Assembly (NCBI RefSeq): GCF_042408735.1
Contig: NZ_JBHOQV010000198.1
Span: 37,521-101,520 of the forward strand
Reading direction: 5' to 3'
Source of the DNA: Thermogemmatispora sp042408735
GTDB lineage: Bacteria; Chloroflexota; Ktedonobacteria; Ktedonobacterales; Ktedonobacteraceae
DNA: 64,000 bases
Position 1 is the stretch's first letter. Every line of letters starts with the position of its first letter. Position numbers and translations under genes: made by a program. Positions 41,861 to 50,549 of the stretch are shown here, piece after piece. Below the pieces are notes generated by a model that had not been told where the DNA came from, made no database searches, and saw only the letters and a program-made list of their open reading frames with translations.

Positions 41861-44551
41861 TCAGGCAGGCTCCTCGTGGTCGCTGGCCGCCTCTTCTTCC
41901 TGTTCGTGGGCTTCGGGCGGCGGACTGGTGCGAGGCAGATAAAAGCTAAAGACGGAGCCTTCGCCGGGCACGCTGCGCTCCAGCCAGAGCTTGCCCCCCA
42001 TCGCCTCGATAAAGCGGCGACAGATGTAGAGTCCCAGACCGGACCCTCGCACGGGCGTTGTCAGCGTCCGAGAGGCGCGAACGAACTTCTCGAAGATCTT
42101 GTGCTGCTCTTCGGGCAGAATGCCTTCACCCTGGTCGCAGACGCTCACCACCGCCACTGGTAGATCGGCCCCTTTCTCAATCAGGGCCTCGTGATCGACC
42201 TGTTCTTCGGGGAGCGGCACCTCGCCGAGCGTCATCTCGCGCACGCGGATCTCGATCTGGCTCTCTGGCGGGGAGTATTTGGCGGCGTTGTCGAGCAGGT
42301 TGGTCAGGACCTGGCGCAGCAGTTGAGGATCGCAGTGGAGCCAGATACCCTCTGGGACGTTGACCAGGATCTCCTGCTCGATGTTGATGCTCAGGATGCT
42401 GACTGCCATCTGCACGGCGGTGCGCAGCTCGACAGGGCCAGGATGCAGCTCCAGCTTGCGCCCCAGGGCGTCCATGTTGGCGGCCTCGGTCATGTTGGCT
42501 ACCAGGGCGCTGAGCTGTTGAGCGGAGGCGGCAATCTTGCTGGCAAAGCGCAGGATCTGCTGGGGCGTGGCGCGCGCGCTTTGGCGCTTGAGCAGGGAGG
42601 CGTAGCCGCTGATGGCGCTCAGTGGCGTGCGTAGCTCATGGGAGGCGGTCACAATAAACTCGTCCTTGAGCGTGTTCATGCGCTGCAGCTCGGCATTGGC
42701 CTCCTGGATCTGCTCGAAAAGCTGGGCGTTGCGGATGGCGCTGGCGGCCTGGCCGCAGAGTGCCAGCAGCATGCCGATCTCTTCAGGCTGAAAGACGCGG
42801 TCCTGACGCGGCGTGTGTAGGGCCAACAGGCCGATTAGCTCGGTCTGGTACTGGACCGGAATCATGAGCATGCGCTGAATCTGGGTCTCGCGCAGGAAGA
42901 TCGCTCCCCCCTCGCTGGCCGTTTGGGCTAACTCCTCAGCCAGGCCGGCATCCAGGTAGAAGAAGGCCCCTTCGCTCGCCATCCGCTCCAAGAGAGACCC
43001 CTTGAAGGGCAGGCGAATCATTTCGATCAAGGCCCGCTCCTTCTCGCTGTCGGCCTGCATGAAGGAAAGCGCCTCGTTGCTGGCCCCTTTGTGGCTGCGG
43101 GCGTAGATGGCCTGAGCGATTAGCTCCTGGCCGTCAGGCGCTAACTGGAAGAAGACGCTGATCTCCGCTTCGACAAGATTGGCCACGGCGCGTACGAAGT
43201 TGTCGAGCATCTCGCGCAAGTTGAGCACGAGGCTAATGGACTGGAGGGCGCTGTTCATGGCTGCCAGCGACTCTTCGCGCTGCCGGGCCTTGCGCAGCAG
43301 GCGCCGTGAGCGCTCGTAGAGGCGGGCATTCTCGATGCCGACGGTGATGATCTGGACCATGGTCTCCAGTACCTGGATATCCTCGTGCCGGTAGGCATTG
43401 GGCTGCGCGCTGGCCAGGCTGACCGAGCCGATGACGCGGTTGAACATTTTCATGGGCAGGAGCAGAAACGACTCGGCCTGGCGCTGATCGCCCCAGACCC
43501 CCTGGAGCAGCTCGTCGTATTCATGCTGGCGCAGATGGGCGGGACTGAGCAGCAGGGTTCGCTTCTCCTCCTGGGTGACGCGCCACCACTGTCGGCGGGT
43601 GCGCGGTTCGACCGATTCGGTGGGCAGGCCCTCAACGGGCTTGCCATCGCGTACAGCATAGACATCGTAGATCATGCGCGTATCGCGATCGTAGAGGGTG
43701 ACCAGCATGGCCGAGACGTCGACGATACGCCGCGTGAACTGATAGACCTGCTCGAGCAGGTAGGCCAGATTGACGGTCGAGGGGAAGATGGCGCTGAGCT
43801 GCTGCAGCGACTGCAAGTGCTCGCTGGTGCGACGCTGGATCTGGCGCAGGCGGTGGTTCTCCAGATAGAGGGCCATGCGCTCGGTGAAAGTGTGGATCTC
43901 CTGGCGCTGTTTGAGGTCGAAGCCAGGCGAGGGGACCAGCTTGTAGAGGACCACGACCCCTAAGACCTGGGGCTGGGCCGTCGGACGCTGGCCGCTCTCT
44001 TCGTGAGCGAGCACCGGCTCTTGAATGGGGGCGGCGAAATACCAGTAGGGTCTCAGGTCGAGGGAGAGCGGCGTCTTGCGCTGTCCATGGAAGGCATAGA
44101 TATAGCTTTCATGCTCCATGATACAAGAGCGGTTCTCACGCCAGGTGTAGCCGATCAGGTCCTGGCCTGGTGCGTAGCGGCTGCCCACTGGGAAAAGGCT
44201 TCCTGGCAGCGGGGGCACGTCTTCCAGCTCGTCCTGAGCCCCGGGGGTGCGCTTCAGGCGCCCCACGGCTGAGGAGGAAGGATCTTGCAGGTTGATAGTT
44301 GTTCGCCTGCCGACGCGATGAACACCCTCGGCGCCGCTCTGGCCCAGGCCAGGCAGGCCCCCTGCGCCACCGTTGCGCAGGCGCACATGGAGCCTGATCA
44401 CCATCTGTCCCGGCAAAGCGTCGTACAGTGCCAGGCAGGCCCCTTGAGCAGCGAAATGCACCATCATTTGGTGAACTAGCTGCTTCAGGGTAGCTAGTGG
44501 ATAAGCCTCGTTGCGTTCTGGCTCCGGCTCCCCCCAGATTGCTGTCGGCAT
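41861..44551 (-). CDS. Multi-GAF sensor histidine kinase
   Basis: An 896-aa soluble hybrid of sensor and kinase. Three GAF-like domains follow an N-terminal sensor-like part: around 250-420 (LLEQVYQFTRRIVDVSAMLVTLYDRDTRMIYDVYAV), 430-600 (LREMLDNFVRAVANLVEAEISVFFQLAPDGQELIAQA), and linked parts before the kinase core. Kinase motifs are complete: H-box ASHELRTPLSAISGYA, N-box LLDNAAKYSPPESQIEI, G1 DQGEGI, F-box FEKFVR, G2 GSGLGLYI. No membrane helix and no receiver domain; no response regulator gene lies beside it. AGGAG precedes the ATG at 44551. Confidence 0.92.
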   Translation of the reverse strand: MPTAIWGEPEPERNEAYPLATLKQLVHQMMVHFAAQGACLALYDALPGQMVIRLHVRLRNGGAGGLPGLGQSGAEGVHRVGRRTTINLQDPSSSAVGRLKRTPGAQDELEDVPPLPGSLFPVGSRYAPGQDLIGYTWRENRSCIMEHESYIYAFHGQRKTPLSLDLRPYWYFAAPIQEPVLAHEESGQRPTAQPQVLGVVVLYKLVPSPGFDLKQRQEIHTFTERMALYLENHRLRQIQRRTSEHLQSLQQLSAIFPSTVNLAYLLEQVYQFTRRIVDVSAMLVTLYDRDTRMIYDVYAVRDGKPVEGLPTESVEPRTRRQWWRVTQEEKRTLLLSPAHLRQHEYDELLQGVWGDQRQAESFLLLPMKMFNRVIGSVSLASAQPNAYRHEDIQVLETMVQIITVGIENARLYERSRRLLRKARQREESLAAMNSALQSISLVLNLREMLDNFVRAVANLVEAEISVFFQLAPDGQELIAQAIYARSHKGASNEALSFMQADSEKERALIEMIRLPFKGSLLERMASEGAFFYLDAGLAEELAQTASEGGAIFLRETQIQRMLMIPVQYQTELIGLLALHTPRQDRVFQPEEIGMLLALCGQAASAIRNAQLFEQIQEANAELQRMNTLKDEFIVTASHELRTPLSAISGYASLLKRQSARATPQQILRFASKIAASAQQLSALVANMTEAANMDALGRKLELHPGPVELRTAVQMAVSILSINIEQEILVNVPEGIWLHCDPQLLRQVLTNLLDNAAKYSPPESQIEIRVREMTLGEVPLPEEQVDHEALIEKGADLPVAVVSVCDQGEGILPEEQHKIFEKFVRASRTLTTPVRGSGLGLYICRRFIEAMGGKLWLERSVPGEGSVFSFYLPRTSPPPEAHEQEEEAASDHEEPA

Positions 44552-44791
44552 GGGTTGTTCTCCTGTTTCGGCTCCAGAGGCGCGCGGGCAAGGCGGAGCG
44601 CGGGCCGACGAACTGCGCGCCCGCCCGCTCGCCGCCGCTGAGAAGCTCTGCTGTGCTCGTGCTCGTCCTGTCGCGAGACAGGATATCACAAGCTGCGTTC
44701 GTTGTCATTAGGCTGGGGCCTCTGAGGGAGCCGGGAGGCTGGGCTGGAGGAGCGGATCGACCCGCTCCGACTGCCGCTGGCGGCCAAGGGG

Positions 44792-45910
44792 TCAGATGCT
44801 GCTGACCACCATCGCCTGCCGGCGCAGGCTCCAGACGGCCAGGAGGCAGAAGAGCAAGGTGGTTCCGCCCACGATGCCCATGTCGGTCAACATGAGACTG
44901 GCTGGGGCCTGGCTGGTCAGCGCCTTGTAGATGCCATCGGCCAGGTAGTAGATCGGAATGGCCTTGATGATAGTCATGAAGGACTGGCCCCCAACCAACT
45001 GTTCCAGCGGCCCGACGAAAAGCGCCGGTACAATGAAGAAAAAGGTGATGATCCCCTGGGCCGCCCCCGCGGCCGAGACTGTGTTGAACAGACAGCCGAG
45101 GAGCAGACCAAGAGCATTGGTGAGGCAGGCCCCGATCAGTAGGAAGAGCAACAGCCAGGGCAGGTTGCCGGTGAAGCCTTGCATGATGAGGAAGACGATG
45201 GTCAGCAGCAGGACCTGATAGGCCAGGCCAAGCAGGAGCTTGCCAGCAATGATGTCGCCAAAGGAGAGCGGTGAAACCAGCAACATCCGCAGGGTCTTCT
45301 TTTCCTTCTCTTCGATGATCAGGCCCGGCACGATGCCCGTGGCGTTCATGATGGTCATGACAAGCACATACATGATGAAAAAGGCTTTGCTGTTCTCGCT
45401 GAAGGTGTTCGGCTGAGGTGGATTAATGGTGCTGGTGAGGACGGCAAGCGGTGGCTCGGGGTTGACAACCTGACGCCCATAGTCGATCAGGGCCTGGGTG
45501 AGCAGGGCGCGCTGGCTCGTACCGAGGTTATCGCCGTTGATGAAGAGCTGTAGCTGCGGGTGGCGGCCTGCGCGCAGGTCGCTCTCAAAGTTGGGAGGGA
45601 CGATCAGGCCGAGGGCATAGGCCGACTGCTTATGCGTCCCATCAGGACCAAAAGCTGTCTCAACCTCAGCGGCACTCGCTGCGTGCGTGATCGTGGATCC
45701 AGAGAAGGCGGCGCTGACGAGGCGCTCAACCGGCGAGTGGGCCGGGTTGTAGATAAGCAGGCGCGTTGGTGCTCCACTGATGAGGCTGTTGATGAAGCTG
45801 AAGAGTACGGCCATGAAGATGGGCAGGAGCAGCACCACCAGGGCCGCTTTGTTCTGCACAGTGTCGATGAGGTCCTTGCGGGCAATGGCCAGGATGCTGC
45901 GCAGATGCAT
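44792..45910 (-). CDS. ABC-2 type exporter permease
   Basis: A 372-aa membrane protein with one N-terminal helix (ALVVLLLPIFMAVLFSFINSL), a large extracytoplasmic loop (about residues 45-200) and five C-terminal helices (FFIMYVLVMTIMNATGIVPGL, LLLGLAYQVLLLTIVFLIMQG, LPWLLLFLLIGACLTNALGLLLGCLF and others), with the family stretch EEKEKKTLRMLLVSPLSFGDIIAGKLL. The ATG at 45910 starts MHLRSILAIARKDL, which is typical. It pairs with the ATPase encoded 112 bases upstream. Cargo unknown. Confidence 0.92.
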   Translation of the reverse strand: MHLRSILAIARKDLIDTVQNKAALVVLLLPIFMAVLFSFINSLISGAPTRLLIYNPAHSPVERLVSAAFSGSTITHAASAAEVETAFGPDGTHKQSAYALGLIVPPNFESDLRAGRHPQLQLFINGDNLGTSQRALLTQALIDYGRQVVNPEPPLAVLTSTINPPQPNTFSENSKAFFIMYVLVMTIMNATGIVPGLIIEEKEKKTLRMLLVSPLSFGDIIAGKLLLGLAYQVLLLTIVFLIMQGFTGNLPWLLLFLLIGACLTNALGLLLGCLFNTVSAAGAAQGIITFFFIVPALFVGPLEQLVGGQSFMTIIKAIPIYYLADGIYKALTSQAPASLMLTDMGIVGGTTLLFCLLAVWSLRRQAMVVSSI

Positions 45911-46022
45911 GGTCCTAATCCTTTCTTCTTCTCTTCTGGCTGAAAGAGGCAAGCTCGATCGATTTGATGGGCCTCCATCCCTCAGATACTGGCTGGCGCC
46001 AGTGAAGGAGGAAGGCGACTGT

Positions 46023-46910
46023 TCAAGAGAGCGCTACACCAGCGAGCTGGAAGAAGACCTCTTCCAGGCTGGCCTCCTTTGTATGGAGGGCGCGCACTCT
46101 TCCTTCGCTCAGCCAGCACGCCAGTTGTTGCTGGTCCTGGGCATCGTCTAGCTTGAGGATGACGTCATGCAGGCGCTGGCTTTGACCGTCTGGCTCTTCT
46201 AGAGTGACCTGCAGCAGACGCTTGCCATGCCTCAGTTTCAAATGGCGCGGGCTATCGTTGGCGACCAGACGCCCGTTGACGATGAAGGCAACGCGCTGGC
46301 AAAGCTGGTCGGCCTCTTCCATCAGGTGGGTGGTGAGCAGGATTGTCATGCCTTCCTCGCTCAGACGCTGCACTACCTGACGCACGGTATGGGCCGAGAT
46401 GGGATCAAGGCCACGGCCCGGCTCGTCAAGGAAAAGCACGGCGGGCCGATGGAGCAAAGCACGGGCGATGAGGAGGCGCTGCTTGAGTCCCTGAGAGAAC
46501 TTCCCTACCGGCTCACTGGCCCGGTCGCGCAGATCGACTAAGGTGAGCACTTCGTCGATACGCTTTTCGGGCAGGCCGTAGAGCCAGCAGGAGAAGCGCA
46601 GGTTGGTGCGGGCGGAAAGCCGTTCATACAGGTTCTGCTCCTCGAAAACGACGCCGATGCGCTGCTTGAAGCGGAGACGGTCGCGGGTGACATCGCAGCC
46701 GGCCACGCGGGCCCACCCACTATCGGGGATAATCTGCCCGCTGAGGAGGCGGATGGTGGTGGTCTTGCCGGCCCCGTTGGGGCCAAGCAGACCAAAGATC
46801 TCCCCACGCCTGACGCTGAAGCTGAGATCGGCAACGGCCTGACATTGGCCGAAAGTGCGTCGAAGCTGGTGAGTTTCGATCATCAGCTCCGGCTCAGATA
46901 ACTGTCCCAT
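46023..46910 (-). CDS. ABC exporter ATP-binding subunit
   Basis: A 295-aa ATPase for the downstream permease. Walker A GLLGPNGAGKTTTIRLLSG, Q-loop VVFEEQNLYERLSARTNL, signature GKFSQGLKQRLLIARALL (FSQGL in place of LSGGQ), Walker B AVLFLDEPGRGLDP and H-loop LLTTHLMEEADQ. It resembles DrrA/CcmA-type drug or lipid exporters. GGAGAGGAGA precedes the ATG. It is divergent from the ABC-LytTR regulator, with a CTGAC/GTCAG inverted repeat (46957-46972) in the promoter region between them. Confidence 0.94.
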   Translation of the reverse strand: MGQLSEPELMIETHQLRRTFGQCQAVADLSFSVRRGEIFGLLGPNGAGKTTTIRLLSGQIIPDSGWARVAGCDVTRDRLRFKQRIGVVFEEQNLYERLSARTNLRFSCWLYGLPEKRIDEVLTLVDLRDRASEPVGKFSQGLKQRLLIARALLHRPAVLFLDEPGRGLDPISAHTVRQVVQRLSEEGMTILLTTHLMEEADQLCQRVAFIVNGRLVANDSPRHLKLRHGKRLLQVTLEEPDGQSQRLHDVILKLDDAQDQQQLACWLSEGRVRALHTKEASLEEVFFQLAGVALS

Positions 46911-47294
46911 ATTCTCCTCTCCTTTTTATTATCTATTGACTCTATTAACTGTATTGCTGACTATCTGGTCAGGGTCTCTCGCCTGGCCGTTGGCTCTAAG
47001 CTGACTGTAGCATCTGCCAGGGCCTGGCGCTACAAAAAAAGGTTGGTTGGCGCCCTGCGAGCCTTAAGCGGCTCTTCTGACGGGTTGAGTGCTCAGCAAT
47101 TGGGGCTGAGAGGAGCGAAAGCCAGGATGAGTGGAGTATCCTCTGCCGGGCAAAAGGTGTAGCCGGGTGGTCTCGACCTGCTCTTTCTATCCAGACCGGC
47201 TCTCCTATATAATGATTTGCGAGAAATGTTATTGCTCAGCTTGGCTTGATGCGGACGCGAGACGATAGCCCGCGCGCGATGAGGAGAGTGAAGC
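46911..47294. promoter_or_regulatory. Divergent promoter region, exporter versus ABC-LytTR regulator
   Basis: Contains the CTGAC-6-GTCAG inverted repeat, an AT-rich tract running into the exporter start (46920-46950), and on the plus strand a consensus TATAAT (47208-47213) without a good -35, which suits an activated promoter of the LytTR gene. No hexamer pair could be assigned to the exporter. Confidence 0.5.
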
Positions 47295-48332
47295 ATGCAG
47301 TTAGATATTTGCCGGCTGGAGAAGACCTTTGAGGGGCGAACCGTGCTTTCTGTTCCCCATCTGCGTATTGCTGGTGGGGAAATAGTGGCACTGGTTGGTC
47401 CCTCGGGCTGTGGCAAAACCCTCTTGCTGCGCCTGCTGGCTGGCCAGCTTAAGCCCAGCGGGGGCAGCGTCATGCTGGACGGGCGCGATCTCTTGCGCGA
47501 TCGTCGAGCGCGGGCCAGGGTCGCCTTGCTCTTCGCGGAGGACCTGCTCTACGAGCGTCTGAACCCACGGCAGTTTCTGGCCTTCTTTTGCTCTCTGCAC
47601 GCTCTTCCCTCTCGTCGCATCGATGAGGTACTGGCGGCAGTTGGGCTGAGCGATCAGGCCCGACAACCGATCAGCCAGCTCTCGCCCTCGGCCAAACGGC
47701 GGCTCTCCTTTGCCCATCTGCAGCTGCTACAGCCGGCTCTGGCGCTGCTTGATGAACCGGTAGAGCGCGTCGATTGGGACACGGCCCAGCTCTTCTCTCG
47801 CCTGATCCAGGAACTGGCTGCCCAGGGTAGCGCTGTGCTGCTCTCTGCCAGGGATCTCGCCTGGGCCGGCAAATTCTGCACGCGCGTCGTCGAGCTGGAG
47901 GCTGGACGTGTCAGCGGCGACTATAGCTATGCGGCACACCACGCCGAGGAGGCAGGCCAGGTGCCAGAGAATCCCACCGCGCCGACCCGCTACGTCCCCT
48001 ATAAGATCACCGCCCGCCGCGAAGATCGCATTATGCTCTACGATCCTGCGGAGGTTCTCTATGCCACCAGCCGCGACGGACGAACCGTTCTGCGTACCGT
48101 CTCCGGCGAAGAGGCCACCACCAATCTTACCCTGCAGGAGCTGGAGCAGCGCCTCAGCGGACGCGGTTTCTTTAAGGCTCATCGCGCCTACCTCGTAAAC
48201 CTGCAGCATATCAAGGCCATCATCCAATTCACGCGCAACAGCTACACGCTCCAGCTTGATGATCCCCAGGAAAGCATGATTCCCCTCAGCAAGCAATCAG
48301 AGAAAGAGCTGCAGAGCCTGCTGGACTATTGA
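47295..48332 (+). CDS. ABC ATPase domain fused to LytTR DNA-binding domain
   Basis: A 345-aa fusion. Residues 1-215 form an ABC ATPase: Walker A LVGPSGCGKTLLLRLLAG and Walker B ALALLDEPVERVDWD, but the signature is degenerate (LSPSAKRRL) and the H-loop histidine is missing (LLSARDLA). Residues 235-345 form a LytTR domain (IMLYDPAEVLYATSRDGRTVLRTVSGEE, FFKAHRAYLVNLQHIKAIIQF, SYTLQLDD, IPLSKQSEKEL). ABC-LytTR proteins usually regulate or sense through a neighbouring exporter; here the ABC-2 exporter is divergent. GAGGAGAG precedes the ATG. Confidence 0.92.
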   Translation: MQLDICRLEKTFEGRTVLSVPHLRIAGGEIVALVGPSGCGKTLLLRLLAGQLKPSGGSVMLDGRDLLRDRRARARVALLFAEDLLYERLNPRQFLAFFCSLHALPSRRIDEVLAAVGLSDQARQPISQLSPSAKRRLSFAHLQLLQPALALLDEPVERVDWDTAQLFSRLIQELAAQGSAVLLSARDLAWAGKFCTRVVELEAGRVSGDYSYAAHHAEEAGQVPENPTAPTRYVPYKITARREDRIMLYDPAEVLYATSRDGRTVLRTVSGEEATTNLTLQELEQRLSGRGFFKAHRAYLVNLQHIKAIIQFTRNSYTLQLDDPQESMIPLSKQSEKELQSLLDY

Positions 48333-48461
48333 GGCTGATCCATAAGGTGCCACGCCGCCTGCGGTCGCCTCGAACTGGTTGCCTGTCTGACTGCCTGGTA
48401 GTCTGTCTGCCTCTGCCGGGCCGGTGGGGGGAGCGGCGGCCCGGGGTCGGGGGCAGGCGAT

Positions 48462-48490
48462 TCGACGCTGTCAGCAAAATCTGTTATAGT
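48462..48490 (+). promoter_or_regulatory. Promoter of the glycine cleavage operon
   Basis: TCGACG (48462-48467), 17-base spacer, TATAGT (48485-48490), 65 bases before gcvT. I looked for a glycine riboswitch in 48333-48554 and saw none. Confidence 0.55.
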
Positions 48491-48554
48491 GGAAGCGTCG
48501 TCAATCGTACAGGCACACCAAGCCAAGCCTCGAACCCTTGCCAAGGAGTCAACG

Positions 48555-49715
48555 ATGACAGCAGAGCATGCCGCAGCAGCTCCTCTCAAACGCACTCCGC
48601 TCTATGAGCAGCACCGGGCCTTGGGGGCGCGCATGGTCGAATTTGGGGGCTGGGAGATGCCGCTGCAATACAGCAGCATTCTGGAGGAACATCGGGCTGT
48701 GCGTAGCCAGGCTGGCCTTTTCGACGTCAGCCACATGGGCGAGTTCCAGGTCGAAGGTCCAGAGGCCCTGCCGTTTCTCCAGTACGTAGTTCCCAACGAT
48801 GTCGGGCGGCTCGCCATCAACCAGGCGCTCTATACGACCCTTTGCCTGCCCACGGGAGGCGTCATCGACGACCTGCTCATCTATCGTCTGGAGGAAGAGC
48901 GCTACATGGTCGTTGTCAACGCGGCCAATATTGCCAAAGACCTGGCCTGGCTGCGGGAGCAAGCCCGGCGCTTCAGGGACCTCCAGATCATCGATCGCTC
49001 GTCAGAGACCGCCCTGCTGGCGCTGCAGGGTCCGGCGGCCCAGGCCATTCTCCAGCCCCTGGCATCCGTTGAGCTGACGACGATCCGCTATTATCGCTGC
49101 CTGCCGGGCAGGGTCGCGGGGGAGACCTGCCTGATCTCGCGCACCGGCTATACGGGCGAGGATGGCTTTGAACTCTACTGTGAGGCGGAGACGGCCCCTC
49201 TCCTCTGGGAGCGCCTGCTGGCGGCAGGCAAAGAGCATGGCCTGCTTCCCGCTGGGCTGGGTGCACGCGATACCCTCCGCCTGGAGGCCGGCTATTGCCT
49301 CTACGGGCACGAGCTGACCGAGCAAACCAATCCTCTGGAAGCCGGCCTGGCCTGGACGGTAAAATTTGAAAAAGGTGACTTCATTGGCCGCGAGGCCCTG
49401 CTGCGGGTCCGCGAGCAGGGGCCGGCGCGCAAGCTGATGGGTCTGGAGATGCTGGAGCGCCGGGTGCCTCGGGGCGGCTATACTATCTATGATGGCAGCG
49501 ATAAGAGCGGCGAAAGCGGGCACAGCGAGGGGAAGCCGCGCGCCATCGGCGTAGTGACCAGTGGGGCCCCCAGCCCGACGCTCAACAAGAGCATCGGGAT
49601 GGGCTATGTTGAGGCGGCTCGTGCCCTCCCCGAGCACCTCGTGCAGGTCGAGATTGGCGATCGACGCCTGGCCGCGCGCCTCGTAACTCTGCCCTTTTAT
49701 AAGCGCCGCAAGTGA
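48555..49715 (+). CDS. gcvT: Glycine cleavage system T protein (aminomethyltransferase)
   Basis: A 386-aa enzyme that releases ammonia from the aminomethyl-lipoyl H protein and loads the methylene group on tetrahydrofolate. Marks: TPLYEQHRALGARMVEFGGWEMPLQYSSILEEHRAVRSQAGLFDVSHMGE at the start, LSALQGP-like LLALQGPAA, ISRTGYTGEDGFELY and GLGARDTLRLEAGYCLYGHELTE. AAGGAG lies at 8 bases before the ATG at 48555. First gene of gcvT-gcvH-gcvPA-gcvPB. A 13-residue polar insert (DGSDKSGESGHSE) sits before the C-terminal barrel. Confidence 0.97.
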   Translation: MTAEHAAAAPLKRTPLYEQHRALGARMVEFGGWEMPLQYSSILEEHRAVRSQAGLFDVSHMGEFQVEGPEALPFLQYVVPNDVGRLAINQALYTTLCLPTGGVIDDLLIYRLEEERYMVVVNAANIAKDLAWLREQARRFRDLQIIDRSSETALLALQGPAAQAILQPLASVELTTIRYYRCLPGRVAGETCLISRTGYTGEDGFELYCEAETAPLLWERLLAAGKEHGLLPAGLGARDTLRLEAGYCLYGHELTEQTNPLEAGLAWTVKFEKGDFIGREALLRVREQGPARKLMGLEMLERRVPRGGYTIYDGSDKSGESGHSEGKPRAIGVVTSGAPSPTLNKSIGMGYVEAARALPEHLVQVEIGDRRLAARLVTLPFYKRRK

Positions 49716-49826
49716 CGCGCTGAGCCGGCAGCAGGCAGCTCATTGCCGGGGACACAGCACGCGGGAACGCTGACCTGCACACACTGCAAGAAAGAAATGC
49801 TCTAGGAGCAAAAGGAGACAGAGGAT

Positions 49827-50222
49827 ATGGCGAGCCTGAATCATCCGGCTGACCTCAAGTACAGCAAAACCGATGAGTGGGTCCGCGTCGAGGGCGACCA
49901 GGCGACTATTGGGATCACGGACTACGCCCAGGACCAGCTCGGCGATGTCGTCTATGTCGAGATCCCCCTGGCGCCTGGTCAGCAGCTTGGCCGCGATCAG
50001 AAGTTTGGCGATATTGAGTCGGTGAAGGCTACCTCGGAGCTGGTGGCCCCGGTCAGCGGCGAAGTCCTGCAGGTCAACGAGAAGCTCAAGGATCACCCTG
50101 AGCTGGTCAACGAGCAGCCTTACGAGGAAGGCTGGATGCTGGTAGTCAAGCTGAGCAATCCAGCAGAATTGAACGATCTGATGAGCGCTGAGCAATACAT
50201 TGCCTATCTCGAAGGGCGCTGA
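49827..50222 (+). CDS. gcvH: Glycine cleavage system H protein (lipoyl carrier)
   Basis: A 131-aa carrier that shuttles the aminomethyl group between P, T and L proteins. The lipoylation site is Lys67 in GDIESVKATSELVAPVSGEV. SKTDEWVRVEGDQATIGITDYAQDQLGDVVYVE is a typical start. AAAGGAG precedes the ATG. It lies 111 bases after gcvT and is full-length. Confidence 0.97.
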   Translation: MASLNHPADLKYSKTDEWVRVEGDQATIGITDYAQDQLGDVVYVEIPLAPGQQLGRDQKFGDIESVKATSELVAPVSGEVLQVNEKLKDHPELVNEQPYEEGWMLVVKLSNPAELNDLMSAEQYIAYLEGR

Positions 50223-50549
50223 CTACCCTTACTTCTATACTGGCTAGCTAACTACCTGGCCGTGGCCCGCTCCGCCTATGCCGCTACTCCGCAGCTTCTC
50301 TCCCGCCCATCTGCCGCTCACCAGCCCTCTCCCTGCCCAGGCAGCCACCGGGAGAGGCGAAGAGGGCGCGCAGCCACAGTGGCGCCGCGCGCTGGCGGGC
50401 CACATCTCTCTCAATTGGTCAGATGTCTGGATGTCCTACGCCAGCGGGCTGAGCAGCCGCTGGCTGGCGGTGGTCGCTTGGGTGAGCCAGCGAGCGTCAG
50501 ATCTGACCGAGCCTGATTCCAGTTCGCCGTTCTGGAGATGAAGACTACG
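50223..50549. other. Intergenic gap gcvH-gcvPA (about 330 bases)
   Basis: No gene or clear promoter seen; the short frames here are GC-driven. The gap is long for one operon, so a second promoter for gcvPA is possible but was not identified. Confidence 0.4.

Noticed and set aside
48333..48554. Glycine riboswitch upstream of gcvT
   Set aside because: I could not find the paired aptamer motifs; only a plain promoter was seen.
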